In this document: one piece after another, positions 47,738-58,396 of the stretch
How the letters are laid out: every line of letters begins with the position of its first letter
How positions within the stretch are numbered: the stretch's first letter is position 1
Origin: Diphasiastrum complanatum
Lineage: Eukaryota; Streptophyta; Lycopodiopsida; Lycopodiales; Lycopodiaceae
Length of the DNA: 64,000 nt
Direction: 5' to 3'
Assembly (NCBI GenBank): GCA_029204225.1
Contig: CM055106.1
Location: 21,399,285 to 21,463,284 of the forward strand
The notes under the pieces: model-generated
Seen by the model: only the letters and a program-made list of their open reading frames with translations
What the model was told of the DNA's origin: nothing
Database searches by the model: none
Translations under genes and position numbers: made by a program

Positions 47738-48350
47738 ATGTCTAAATATCATCTCCATATTGATCTTCCCACTGAATATGCTCCACTGTCGAGAAAAAAT
47801 CTGAAAAGATCCACTTTACCAGTTCACCAAAGGACGGAAGACAGGAAACATTGTGATCTATGGGTTGATGGAAGTTTGTATCCAATCGATCCAAGCTCAA
47901 TGCAACATCCAAATTTTAGATCAGTCACACAACTCATACTGTTTTTGTGTGAAAGACACAATGGTCTATTGGGTTATTGTGAAATATTGAAAAGTTATGG
48001 CATTAGTAATTCAATGAAAAAAATCCATTGTTTGGAAAATATGTTGAATAATCTGCTTACTGACTACAGAAAAAAAAACAACTCTTTTGTTGCAAACAAA
48101 AGAAGAGAATGAACTTGAAGATAGAAAATTCTCGTTTGCAAGATATGATGTTAAACCTTAACCAAGAAACTGACAATATGAAACTAATTGTACAAACATT
48201 GCGTACCCATATTGTCAAATAAATGTAGAAGTAAACACATTACGGAAGAAAATACTGAATAATAAGCGAAAAAGAGTTATTTTAAAAAGTATTGACGAGC
48301 TTTCATCAAGTGGGGGTCAACGGAAGAAAAGAATATATGCTTTCAAGTAA
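47738..48350 (+). pseudogene. N-terminal coil ORF, copy D
   Basis: MSKYHLHIDLPTEYAPLSRK, DLWVDGSLYPIDPSSMQHPN and LCERHNGLLGYCEILKSYG match copy C. After a frameshift at an A-run near 48070 the end NKRKRVI and SSSGGQRKKRIYAFK is still readable. A donor GTAAGATT follows, so it was an early exon of the gene that continues into the transposase-like part. Confidence 0.65.
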
Positions 48351-48442
48351 GATTATGTTTTAAACTATTCATGTGTTTTGTTTCATCTAGCACATCAATG
48401 ATTGTGAATTGTTTTTTTTCTAAATCTTATTTTTATTTTGCA

Positions 48443-50600
48443 GATCAGCTTAAATCACCAATGAAAATCTGAAAGACAAGGACATGATTGGAAAGTCTTT
48501 GAGTGCAGTACTTACAGCCAAGTCAACGATGAGTCTACCAGGAAACCAACGATATTCTTGAATCAAGTCCAAGATTGCAGAGGCCCTTATGGGCGAAGTC
48601 GGCAAGATCATTGACCGAAAATTGATACAAGGAGCATGTGATTAATCTGGTATTAGCAGGGATGCATATGACACAATGCTTAAAATTATCAAAGAGGCAT
48701 TTGGACAAGTACATATAAAACAATTTCCTATTCCTCGGCCCTTTCAAATCAAATTAGAGAGGGATGCGTTAAACAGGGTTTGCAAAACATCATTGGTATT
48801 CCTTACCATATCAATTAAATTTATAACTCAAAACATGGCACTTTGTCATATGATTCCACCAACAATATGTTTGTGGATCTAAATAATTTACTGAGATTTA
48901 TTGTAAAGTTTTATGGAATCACAAATGAAAGTGTTGAAAAATTGATATTAGTTCTTAAGTTAGATAAATCAGAAGTAATAAAGGGACAAAAGCTAGAAAG
49001 GGTTAGTGTTACACTTATGAATGGAGCATTAAGCAATACGATAAACTCGGAGAGTCTTGATTTCAGTGTGCAGTCCGAAAATGATATTTGGTGGTTGGCA
49101 GCTTTCCAGGTTTAAATCTATTCTATTGAGTACTAGCAACTAATTCATTTTGAGAATTTATGGTTTTGTGTTTTAAGCTAATATTGTTTTGTTATTATAG
49201 GTCTAAGTTCAATTCTCTTAAAATAGTTCATGATTTTGTGTTTCAAACAGGTTTTTAAAGAAGATCATGACATTCTATTTTGGATTTTTAGTGAAACAGA
49301 ATATCCAGAGATAATTAAGAATCATATGAGCAACACACCACTCAATGTTCCTGGAATAGGTGATTTTAAGGTGGAATGGCATTTGGCTGGAGACCTAAAG
49401 TCGTTGAAGTGCATGTTCAACGTTTCACATGGAGCAAATTCAAAACATCCATGCCTCTATTGCATGAAAACTACACATGACATGTTGAAGAGCACGAGAG
49501 TTTCAAGGGATATAGAAGATCCGACTTGGAAACCAGTATTATCGATTCCGCTTAAAAATGTTCACATTTGTACACTACATGGAGAGGTTAGAATTATCGA
49601 AAAATTGATATACCTTCATTTTGCTTGGAATACTAAGCCATAGTCATTAGCCAAAAAAGCAATAGCTCGATTGGAAGAAGTTTTATCAAAAGCGGGACTT
49701 CATAAAGGACACGTTAAAATACAAAAGGATGAGAAGCTTTCAGGGAAAACAAGAAACATCCCATGCAAACCAAGTATAGGAGGATCCAAAGCTCGTCGTT
49801 TCTTATCAAATCATTCCGGAAAACAAACTAAAATCCAATACTCAATTTGGATAGATGTACACAATGCCACAAAGAATTTTGAAGAAAAAGGAACAACGAG
49901 GATTAAAAAAGTTAAAGTCTGGACAAAGCTTGAAACATGGTCAAATTGCTTAGAAAAGATAAACTGTCTGATACTGATGTCCTACTAATTGAGAAATCAA
50001 CAATTGAGTTTGTGGATGCAGTTAAAGACGCCTGGGGTGAAGATCATATTACGCATTATATGGTAAATCTCTTTTCAATGTAACTAGCTCTTCGAATTAT
50101 AATCTCATTGCACATATGCTAAATTTAAAATGATTAATATGACAATATTTGTATCTCTGATATTGCAGCACATTTTACGACATCATGCATCATTTTTTGC
50201 AAAAGCTTACGACAGTCTAAGTATTTGGTCATCACAAGGAATGGAGAAATCGCATTGGCAAGCCAGAGCAGCAATTCATCGAAATACACAACATGGTGGA
50301 ACATCTCAATAAAATAGTTACATCATCCATCTATTTCAATGGTTCTACATGCGTATCAAATCCGATATAAAACTAGATCAACAAATTATCAGAAATTCAG
50401 AAAGGCGTGCAAGTTTATGGACGAAAATAATATTGATGCAACACTCAACCCATAGTAGTTTTCATGATATCAGACGAAAAAAGTATATGTATTATATCGC
50501 ATCATTTCAAGTACAATGCAAGGCAAAATCATTGTTTCTCTTTGTCTTTAATGATCAGCTTTGCTGTGTGGTCATGAAATTTTTGTTTTCTATCATATAA
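48443..50600 (+). pseudogene. Transposase-like core, copy D (several exons)
   Basis: Readable pieces in order: SRDAYDTMLKIIKEAFGQV; STNNMFVDLNNLLRFIVKFY to NDIWWLAAFQ, joined across an intron (about 49111-49249) to VFKEDHDILFWIFSETEYPE; VEWHLAGDLKSLKCMFNVSH followed by GANSKHPCLYC; EFVDAVKDAWGEDHITHYM; then after an intron HILRHHASFFAKAYDSL, SQGMEKSHWQARAAIHRNTQ and HGGTS. The D-x-K-x-L ... C-x-x-C block and the G-x-EKSH ... HGG block are what I associate with RNase-H-fold DNA transposases of large multi-gene elements. I cannot name the superfamily. Stops at about 49641 and 50309 and frameshifts near 48540, 48800 and 49960 kill it. It runs convergent with gene Q. Confidence 0.6.
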
Positions 50601-52049
50601 ATCTAGAAAATCAATGGATTTTCTTTTGCTCATGTCAATGTATCCGGACAAAACAGCTAAGGAGGAAGACCTTTTTGAAACTTCCTCAGCTACATAGCCA
50701 AATACTTTTATGACAATGTCTCTCTTTGCAAAAATAATTTTATATGTATTTGAAGGGTATTTATGCCCATTCAAGAAATAGGATAACACTTTAATTGCCA
50801 TTATTATTGTCGCGGCATCTGAAGAAAATTTGCTAGGATGAATGCAAATCTCTTTATTTACAAAGCACCTCAAATAATTGGACAGAGATGAATCCCTTTG
50901 TCGTGATCCTTGGCCTTTCCTCAAATATTCTTGCCTTGTTGCAAAGGCATCCACCTTCACAGTAGCCTGTAAAATACGAGCAAAGGTCACATCTTGAAAA
51001 ACAAAATAAATAAATTTGAATAAAAATCTCATTCAAATAAAACCAGATTTACCTACCAGATCACGCTCATCAGCTTGAATAAGTGCAGCAGTATGTAGAC
51101 CATGACCAGCAACAATGGTCGTCGAAGCAGTGGATGGATTAGTTTTCGAAGACTGTGACACATATTTGCTTCGGATTCTCAAAAATTCCTCCTCACAGGG
51201 CAAATTTGCCTGGTATGCCCTACTTTCAAACATGATTGACTTCAGGGCTTCAGTCCCATCCAGCCATTCATCTCCGTCCTTGTAATCAATAGAAGCACGT
51301 AGATCATCATCACCATCGAGATCTATGAAGTTCCCGAATTCTTGATGAGATTAGACAAAATTGATAATATTTCGTCCTCCCTCAGATCAAGAACATCTCC
51401 AACATCATTCAGAGAGAGGTATGCAACACTATTCATGTAATAAATCGAGGAGAGTCTTGGTTTTGTCATATGGATTCACGTCAGATAAAGAAGAAATGGA
51501 CAATGCACGAGACTCGGCTGGGTCGTACATTGCTGCCAATCTTGCTTCCTCGTCAGCACCCAAGGTGTCATCAACAATAGCTGACTCTGATATCACAGAA
51601 TCAGTTGATGATGAGGCACTCTCAATGCTTAGCCTCGAAGTTCCTGCCTCCTCAAGAACAAGAGCAGAAAGATAAAACACAAAGCCCATGCCTTCCTGCA
51701 AAAAGCGACATGATCGATTGCATTGTTCACAATGGACCACATGTTTAAAATCACTCACTATTTTCGTGAATTGTCGGTTGTGGCTTTGCTTTGAAGATGG
51801 TTGGGCAAGTACCAGGTCATGGAAATGGATGAATCATAGATTATCCATTATCAACATAGACTGATTCAGACTATCATAATACTCTTTATACAACGCTGGA
51901 AAATAGGATTTATGTTCTGAACCAAACCTCTTAATATCAAAAGACATATTGAAATACGTCTTATACTGACCTATGTAGTTACCAACACCGGATTCAACAA
52001 GGAAGGCGTGCAACGCAGAATCAAAAATATTAGAAGATGAGGCGGCCAT
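50529..52049 (-). pseudogene. Gene Q, copy E: acidic protein of unknown function
   Basis: Minus strand from ATG 52049 (MAASSSNIFDSALHAFLVES). A single TGA at about 51835 interrupts one long frame, which resumes as FHDLVLAQPSSKQS and contains HCEQCNRSC (a possible metal-binding knuckle) and DEEARLAAMYDPAESRALS. Further exons carry FIDLDGDDDLRASIDYKDGD, LPCEEEFLRIRSKYVSQSSK, SLSNYLRCFVNKEICIHPSK and LSGYIDMSKRKSIDFLDLYD. The copy at 54279-55449 matches in order (FEEEFFRFQSQLGFP, LGHYLKFFKNDEISVAHSKF and so on), so the protein was conserved. No domain is recognised. It is convergent with the transposase-like gene and divergent from the histone-like gene. Perhaps an accessory transposition protein. 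Confidence 0.6.
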
Positions 52050-52076
52050 CTCGAAAGTATGACCAGTAGGGCCGAG

Positions 52077-52226
52077 TATCACTACGACGCGGGGTGGCAG
52101 GGAGTTAGAAGACAATCAGGCACTCCTTATGTGATGGCAATATTGGTGAATGACCGGATATCAGAACGACGCGAGGGATCCAAGATCGTCATGAATCTGA
52201 AATAGATTCTCGCGTGGTAGTGATAC
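52077..52226. repeat. 18-bp ATATCRCYRCSACGCGAG motif, left cluster (4 copies)
   Basis: Copies at 52077-52094 (+), 52127-52144 (-), 52158-52176 (+) and 52207-52226 (-), for example ATATCAGAACGACGCGAGG and its inverse TTCTCGCGTGGTAGTGATAC. They lie between the Q start codon and its TATA-like box. Confidence 0.75.
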
Positions 52227-52395
52227 TACAAAGAACTAGTAGTGTTGACAAACCAAGAGCTACAGGGAGTGAAAATCTAAAACTTAGCGAAAGGTTTTAA
52301 CTGATCAGACAACATTTATATAGCTAAAACCAATAAAATCCAAGCCGTACATGCGTCGATCCAACAACGGATCAGATCTATGACGCATAATATAA

Positions 52396-52800
52396 CCGTC
52401 CACACGTGCGAGACCATATGTGCTACAATACACGTCAATCTGCCATTCGGCCACGTGCCCACACGTGCAAGCTAATACTTGCTAGAACACACGTCACCAA
52501 ACCATTCGACCACGTGGCCACACGTGCAAGTCCACACATGTGTTGCCCGTACATGTAGTTTCACACGTGTGGATACAGACGTGTAGTTTCACATGTTAGG
52601 TATTGATTGGGCCACGTGCCCACACGTGCGAGCTTATACGTGCAAAAATACATGTCGCTGATCCATTCGGCCACGTGTCCACATGTGGGATCCCACACGT
52701 GTTCATCTAGACGTGCAGTTTTACACGTGCATATACAGACATGTGGTTCCACACGTCAGTTAGTGATTGGGCCACGTGTCGCAAGTATTCACATGTGCCA
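52396..52800. repeat. Array of about 25 CACGTG / CATGTG sites
   Basis: CCACACGTG, CACGTGCC, ACACGTC and CATGTG variants occur every 10-25 bp. They are arranged in a rough higher-order unit beginning ATTCGGCCACGTG or ATTGGGCCACGTG (about 52446, 52503, 52607, 52666 and 52767). CACGTG is the plant G-box core bound by bHLH and bZIP factors. Whether host factors or a transposon protein bind here is unknown. Confidence 0.85.
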
Positions 52801-52896
52801 ACTTTTTTTCCTTAAATAAGTCCATTCCCGGGGATTGTATAGGTTTTCACGTAATTTGCTTTCACATTTGATTGCTTCCATATGACTTGCATTCGT

Positions 52897-53086
52897 GATA
52901 TCGCCATCACGCGAACGACCTCATCCCCAAGCATGTTCCTTACACCCTCTCGCGTCGTAGCGATATTAGCCTAACTCTCCCAGTATCGCCATCACGCAAG
53001 CCCCTTCCTCTCCCCGCCTGACTCTGCTACTCTCTCGCGTGGCAGTGATATCACCCTCAGAGTTCCCAGTGTCACCATCACGTGAG
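52897..53086. repeat. 18-bp motif, right cluster (5 copies, alternating)
   Basis: Copies at 52897-52914 (GATATCGCCATCACGCGA, +), 52947-52967 (CTCTCGCGTCGTAGCGATATT, -; its first 20 bases match), 52983-53000 (+), 53032-53052 (-) and 53069-53086 (+). Neighbours are inverted, so leader RNA could form hairpins. The motif family is the same as in the left cluster. Confidence 0.75.
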
Positions 53087-53146
53087 ATTATCTAGCTTTC
53101 TCTTCTTTGTATCTCTGTCCTCTCATGATATAGATATCCAACCTCA

Positions 53147-53629
53147 ATGGCACGGACAAAGCAAACCACTAGGCTTATCAGTTTTGTTCAACCATCCCGT
53201 CCCCAGACTTCTGAACCCGTACGTTCGCAAAGACGCGAAAGACCTTGCCGTCCATGGTTGAGGGACATCAGGGCATTGTAGAGGAGCACCAAACTTCTAA
53301 TCCCGAAAGCAGCCTTCTACCGGGCTGTGAGGGAGGTTACACAAGATATGACCACTCATCTGCCCTATGCAGTGAGTTGGAATATCACTGCATTGGAGGC
53401 ACTCCATACTGCATACGAGGACTTCCAGACAAAATTGTTTGAGGATTCGATGTTGTGCTCCATTCATGGCAAGAGGGTGACACTGATGCCCAAGGACATG
53501 CTTCTTGTCATGCGGCTTCGTAACACCTATGACAACATTTTTAAGTCTGGCTTCACACAAAGGCAACTTCCTCTTGAAAGGGGGCCTGTCCCACCCCGAA
53601 AAAAGAGAAAGCAAAATGAAAAAGATTAA
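53147..53629 (+). pseudogene. CENH3-like histone H3 with one internal stop
   Basis: A single frame from ATG 53147 to TAA 53629 (161 codons) has one TAG at codon 45 (53279-53281), where histone H3 has Gln55; CAG to TAG is one transition. The N-terminus is MARTKQTTR, identical to H3 for seven residues, but the K9 position is Leu and the rest of the tail is unlike H3 and about ten residues shorter. The fold is complete: LRDIRAL / [19 protein letters not shown], then a long loop 1 with Trp ([14 protein letters not shown]), then [24 protein letters not shown]-x-A-x-F, the Trp in loop 1, a loop longer than in canonical H3, and SMLC-x-IH-x-x-RVTLM are features of plant centromeric H3 (CENH3). A basic tail of about 30 residues ([11 protein letters not shown]) follows. 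It is divergent from gene Q and overlaps the start of a transposase-like fragment, so I infer a transposon-captured CENH3. An alternative is a stray host CENH3 pseudogene. Confidence 0.8.
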
Positions 53630-54140
53630 AGCTTCAGTTACTGATAACATTATGAATAAAATTGGAAAAATATTGGACACTATATTGGTTCAGAGGGCAT
53701 GTGATTTTTCTAGCATCAATAGACAAGCATATGCGACAATGTTTAAGATGATTAAGGAGGCATTTGCACAGGTAAGTATTAAAAAGTTTCCAATACTTGA
53801 GAAAAGATAAATTTTCAAATATTGATGTAAAATGATACAGAAAACAACTAGTGAATTTGTGGATGCAGCTCAAAGTGCATGGGGTGTAGATCATATAACA
53901 CATTATATGGTAAGATTCTGATGTTACATTAGTATAGACAAACATGTGCAATTAATTTAGATGCTTTGGTATTGATTTAGATTTTATTTTTATGACATGC
54001 AGCACATATTACGGCATCATTCGACATTCTTTGCAAGAAATAGTGGAATGGAAAAATCTCATTGGCAAGCAAGAGTGGCATTTCATAAAAGTACACAACA
54101 TGATGGGACTAGCACAAAGAATAGCTATATATTGTAACTT
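53600..54140 (+). pseudogene. Transposase-like fragment, copy F
   Basis: VTDNIMNKIGKILDTIL and INRQAYATMFKMIKEAFAQV match copy D (SRDAYDTMLKIIKEAFGQV). After introns come TSEFVDAAQSAWGVDHITHY and HILRHHSTFFAR, joined by a short deletion to SGMEKSHWQARVAFHKST. The D-x-K / C-x-x-C core seen in copy D is missing here, so this is an internal-deletion derivative. Exon borders (GTAAGTATT, GATACAG, GTAAGATTC, CATGCAG) agree with those in copy D. Confidence 0.65.
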
Positions 54141-54278
54141 TTCCAATGGTTTTAAAGTAGAATTCTTTTTGTCATTATACAAAATCGATGAATTATAAAA
54201 AATTTCAAAAAACATGCATATTTATACAAGCCAATAGGCAATAGACACAGAGAGATTTTGTATATTAAATGGAAATTT

Positions 54279-55449
54279 TTACAAAGTACAATTCTCCAAT
54301 ATCAGCTCTTCTTCCGACATTTTCTCTAATGAAAGTTGCAACTTAGAATCATGCAGCAATTTTCTTCTTTCGTACGGATCCAGGAGCTCATAGTTTTCAT
54401 GCTTACTCAGATCAACATAGGCAACATACAATGCAAAATGAGATGATCTGAGCATGGAATTCACTAGTCCATATCCTAAAATTTTAAGTGCAATAGTTTT
54501 CAATAATTATGTACCCTATTAAAATTATGTCCTCCAAGAAAATGAGAAAGTGCCTTGATTGCCATAATCATTGTATCACCATGTTGATGAAACTTTGAAT
54601 GGGCAACACTTATCTCATCATTCTTGAAGAACTTCAGATAATGTCCCAGTGCATGATCTCTTGAAAATTCTCCAGCAGAAGATCTTTGCCCTCCTCGACA
54701 AATTGCAAAATCATCAAGGAAAATTGTTTCCTGAAATGAAGAAATGCAAAGTAAGCTCCAGTATAAAATCTGACATAACGGATCTACTAGTACATAATAA
54801 AATACAAAACTTACGCATTCGGCTTTGTCTTCCTTGATTATTGTCTCTCCATCAATATTATGTCCACCTTTCGATGTCAATAAGGTTGGTGAATAGATAG
54901 TTGGTTTTGGAAAACCAAGCTGACTTTGAAATCTGAAAAACTCCTCTTCAAACGGAAGATCATCTTCTTTTTGGTGCATTTCCTCCACAACCATTTTCAA
55001 ACAATCTTTTCCTGAATAAAACTCATTCTTATTTACATCATCAACACCAGGGAGAAGATTATCAACATCAAAATCAATTATATCTGAAAATTCATAAAGC
55101 TCTTTGCTCAAAATGCAAAGAGTCTTAGGCTTTGTGAAATAAAAAAGATCCGATATAGTGTCAAAAAAGAATTATGATCTATATTATATATAGGCAATGT
55201 GATTAGAGATTTATCAGAAGGAGAAAGGGTAGTGGTAGTTCTAAGGCCTATAATCGATGCCCTATTTCGACCAGAATCAAAATCTGTACAATCATCTAAA
55301 CTAATGCTTGTATCAATAAAAAAAGGTTCTATATCTACAGGCTTAGACTTGTCAGAATTTGTATCGCTAGAAGAAACAGCTTCAGAAGCAGAAGGGGCAA
55401 CTTCCAAATCGTCAGAAATATTTAACAAAAAAAAAAAAAACAAATGCAA
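54279..55449 (-). pseudogene. Gene Q, copy G
   Basis: Minus strand, matching copy E in order: an acidic first part (EVAPSASEAVSSSDTNSDKS), ELYEFSDIIDFDVDNLLPGV, LPFEEEFFRFQSQLGFPKP, the exon SSAGEFSRDHALGHYLKFFK with HGDTMIMAIKALSHFLGGH, and the end YVDLSKHENYELLDPYERRK to ILENCTL at about 54285. The 5' start and an upstream control region like that of copy E are absent. Introns at about 54730-54815 and 55085-55170 are inferred from the alignment. Convergent with the copy F fragment. Confidence 0.6.
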
Positions 55450-55740
55450 ACTGAAACTCTACAAATCTACATTTCTTATTGTGTATTTGACAATTATCTA
55501 CAGACTTGAAATCATTATGCAACTTGGTGAACATTCTGTCAAGCTTAGCTTTATAAGTATGCTTGTCGAGTGCCACCAAGTCTTAATAATGAATCATGTC
55601 CTTATTCTGAGATCTAAACAAGGGGGTATTGAGCAGAGACTTAAATTTGAGATAAATCTCAGAAAATGCTTCCACACTAGAACCCTCTGTACTAGAAGGA
55701 AGAACAAAAAAAAAAAGGAGAAAAAAGTGATTTGAAATTC

Positions 55741-56062
55741 AAGGAAAGGTATATTTGTTGGATATAGTGAGATGAGTACAACCTACAAGGTTTACATTTG
55801 TTCTGCTAATAAGGTGATTATTGGTAGAGATGTCATTTTTGATGAGGGGAACATTCCAAAAGTATCTCTAAGCATTATTGATGGTGATGTGGATGGATCT
55901 AACATTCTTGATGTTGATGGAAAGGATCCTATTTTAGATGGTAATGATGATGGACCTTCATCAAGTCAAAAGCCAAGGAGAACATCAAGGAAAAACAAGT
56001 ACCTTCAAGGCTCACATATGATGAGAAAGGTAACACATAGCCTCAAATGTGTCATTGTGTAG
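55741..56062 (+). pseudogene. Copia integrase C-terminal fragment
   Basis: KGIFVGYSEMSTTYKVYICS then NKVIIGRDVIFDEGNIP is the copia 'GY...YRVY...K-V--SRDV-FDE' block at the end of integrase. An acidic linker and RRTSRKNKYLQ follow, which usually precede reverse transcriptase. The RT that should follow is not readable. Confidence 0.8.
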
Positions 56063-58396
56063 CCCAACGCACACGATTAGAAAACATTGTAAAGTCTGAC
56101 AATGCACAACTTTAGTATAGGATAAGGTCATGCTACCCAAAAATTGCAAGGGTCAAGGGCTTTTTCTCAAGGGTGGTAGCTCAAGGGCATGGATCCAAAA
56201 CCTTGTAAATTTAGTGGCTAGACCTAGTTTCCATAGTATTAGTTTGAATTTGTTACCGATGAAGATGGATCTAGGTTAACAAGCAAAACTTGGCTCCAAA
56301 TTATGCTACTTGACATCATCACTAAAAGGTTACAGATGTAGTTTCTTGGTGTTGACATCAACACCATGAAGGTTATGATATAACTTTCCTATAACCCATC
56401 AAAAAAGGAAATGAAACTACTAAATCATGAAACTAGTTGAACTAAGCCAACTTCCACCACGTAAAGACAAGGCAAAATTACTATTTGTGTTTCTTTCAAA
56501 GATCAAGGATGACATTGGATTACATAGATAAGCTTATTAAATGTAGTAGATGGAAGAGGACATTCATCACATATATTTCAATTTAAAATGAACGAAAATA
56601 TTGTAGCTATGCCTTCACCCAACAACATGCAAAAAGAGGTTTTGCCTTTTATGAAAGCTATGCATGGCATTGTGGACCGTAGTCCAATGCTCTTTAAGTT
56701 ATGAAGCCTCATGGACTTTGCATCATAATGGATGAAAGATAGCAATCATTGCAATGTGCATATAATGCCTCTAAAATGAATTTTAATTGTTTGCCCATAT
56801 CTTAATGTGTCTAATCTTGCACTAATAGATATTGGAGATTATTTGATGTTTTTCTTGTAGATGATTATGGGTAGTGTTGTGATGTGCGTGTTATTTGATG
56901 TTTCTTTACAAAATATCATATCGGTAGACATGGCTTGGGGAACAAAGTCTGTAGTTATCTCTGATTTGGATTTTTTATTGATGCTTATATCATCTTGCAA
57001 TAGTATAGTTGTTTGACTCTTCTATAACCCTTAGTTGACAATAAGTGTAGAGCTATCACAAAATTGAAAAGGAGTTTGCAATTTCTAGTAGACGAGAAGC
57101 AAAAAACTTATGTGCTTTGCATATCACATGATATAACCTAACCTAAGTCATGCATCATCACATATAAGTTAAATCACATTGAGCTGCATTTGGCAAGAGT
57201 TGAAGAAGTAGAAGTACAACCCATATAATTTAGTTACTAGTGCAGCTTTCGGCAAGAGTTGAAGAAGTAGATGTACCCATATAATTTAGTTACTAGTGCA
57301 GCTTTTGTGCTTCTACTCATGAATCAAGGAGCATCCAACTTGTAGTCCCCAGGACATATCTATGAGACTCAAATAAATGATCCACTTATCAAGCTATTAA
57401 AGACCTTTGCTTCTTAACTTTCACTCCACATTCATGACAAGGTGTCATGTGAGTTTGGCATTTATAACTATTGCATGGCTTCCAAATGGATACCAATCAT
57501 TAACATGTAGGAAGTTTATTGAGCTTTTGTTGGTTAATTCGAGCAAATTAGGCAGTGATCATGGATTCTATCACCTACTATATCGATTCTCCCTAACAAA
57601 GTCAATCTACATGCTAGCATTGTATAGCTTTCTATGACTTACTTAGGTCAGTACACATGAATTCACATGTATGAAAGATGCAGCTACATAGTGGTAATGT
57701 GGCAATCCTTTTATAGTACGTTAAAATCCAGGATAGCTGCCTGATCAGCATTGTGTAATAGACATGAGAATGCAGAAGTTCATAAGCTTTTGTTGCATTG
57801 ACCGAGCATCCAAGTCCAACCCATAAATGGTCAGGGCCAAAAGTAGCACAACCTAAATTGAATTTGAGGTGAAAAAACCAGTCTGGGTGAGTTGATTGGA
57901 TAATGACAACATAAACCCACAAAAGTTATTACACCATGGTAGTTTCCAGACACCTTTTTGGTAAACACAACTTAATTACTGCATCTCAAAGTCCAGTGGA
58001 CATACTTGGCTGATTCATGTGTAATCTAGATGATGTCGATCAGCAGCCCATTGCAAATGTTTGATCCAAAAGAATAGAAAGTGTAGAATGTAAACTAGTT
58101 ATGGCAGGTTGAGAAATAAAGAATTCTTAGTAAAATGTTGACTTTAGGTAGATCAAATATATCATTTGACAGTTTTTGCAAAGCAGATTACATATGTCAT
58201 CTGGGCTGAAGTAGCATGTGATACGATCAAAATGAATTTCTTAGTTATTGCTTTACAAAATTGGTACATGCCATCATTCTGGAAGAAATGCTAATTGCTT
58301 CTCGAATCATACAAGCGGATGGATTTACAATGTTGTTCAGGATCATCCGCAAGAGCTTTTATAAATGCTATTGTTGCTAGCAGTAAGGATGCATAC
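56063..58396. other. Decayed retroelement DNA and 3' flank of the coiled-coil gene
   Basis: No gene is recognised. A tandem duplication of about 63 bp (GGCAAGAGTTGAAGAAGTAG, CATATAATTTAGTTACTAGT) lies at about 57190-57305. Confidence 0.5.

Larger units (their letters stand above)
52050..53146. promoter_or_regulatory. Bidirectional control region between gene Q and the CENH3-like gene
   Basis: This 1.1-kb spacer separates two divergent start codons. A minus-strand TATATAAAT (52314-52322) and a weaker plus-strand TTAAATAAG (52812-52820) bracket a central CACGTG array. Outside them, in what would be the two 5' leaders, lie clusters of an 18-bp motif. The near-symmetry suggests one regulatory unit serving both genes. 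It could alternatively be the abutting ends of two transposon copies. Confidence 0.6.

Noticed and set aside
41523-55449. Endogenous giant-virus insertion as the source of the histone, methyltransferase and protease genes
   Set aside because: Such insertions are known in mosses and lycophytes, but the spliceosomal introns, repeated small fragments and transposase-like core fit a transposon family better. I saw no viral capsid or polymerase genes.
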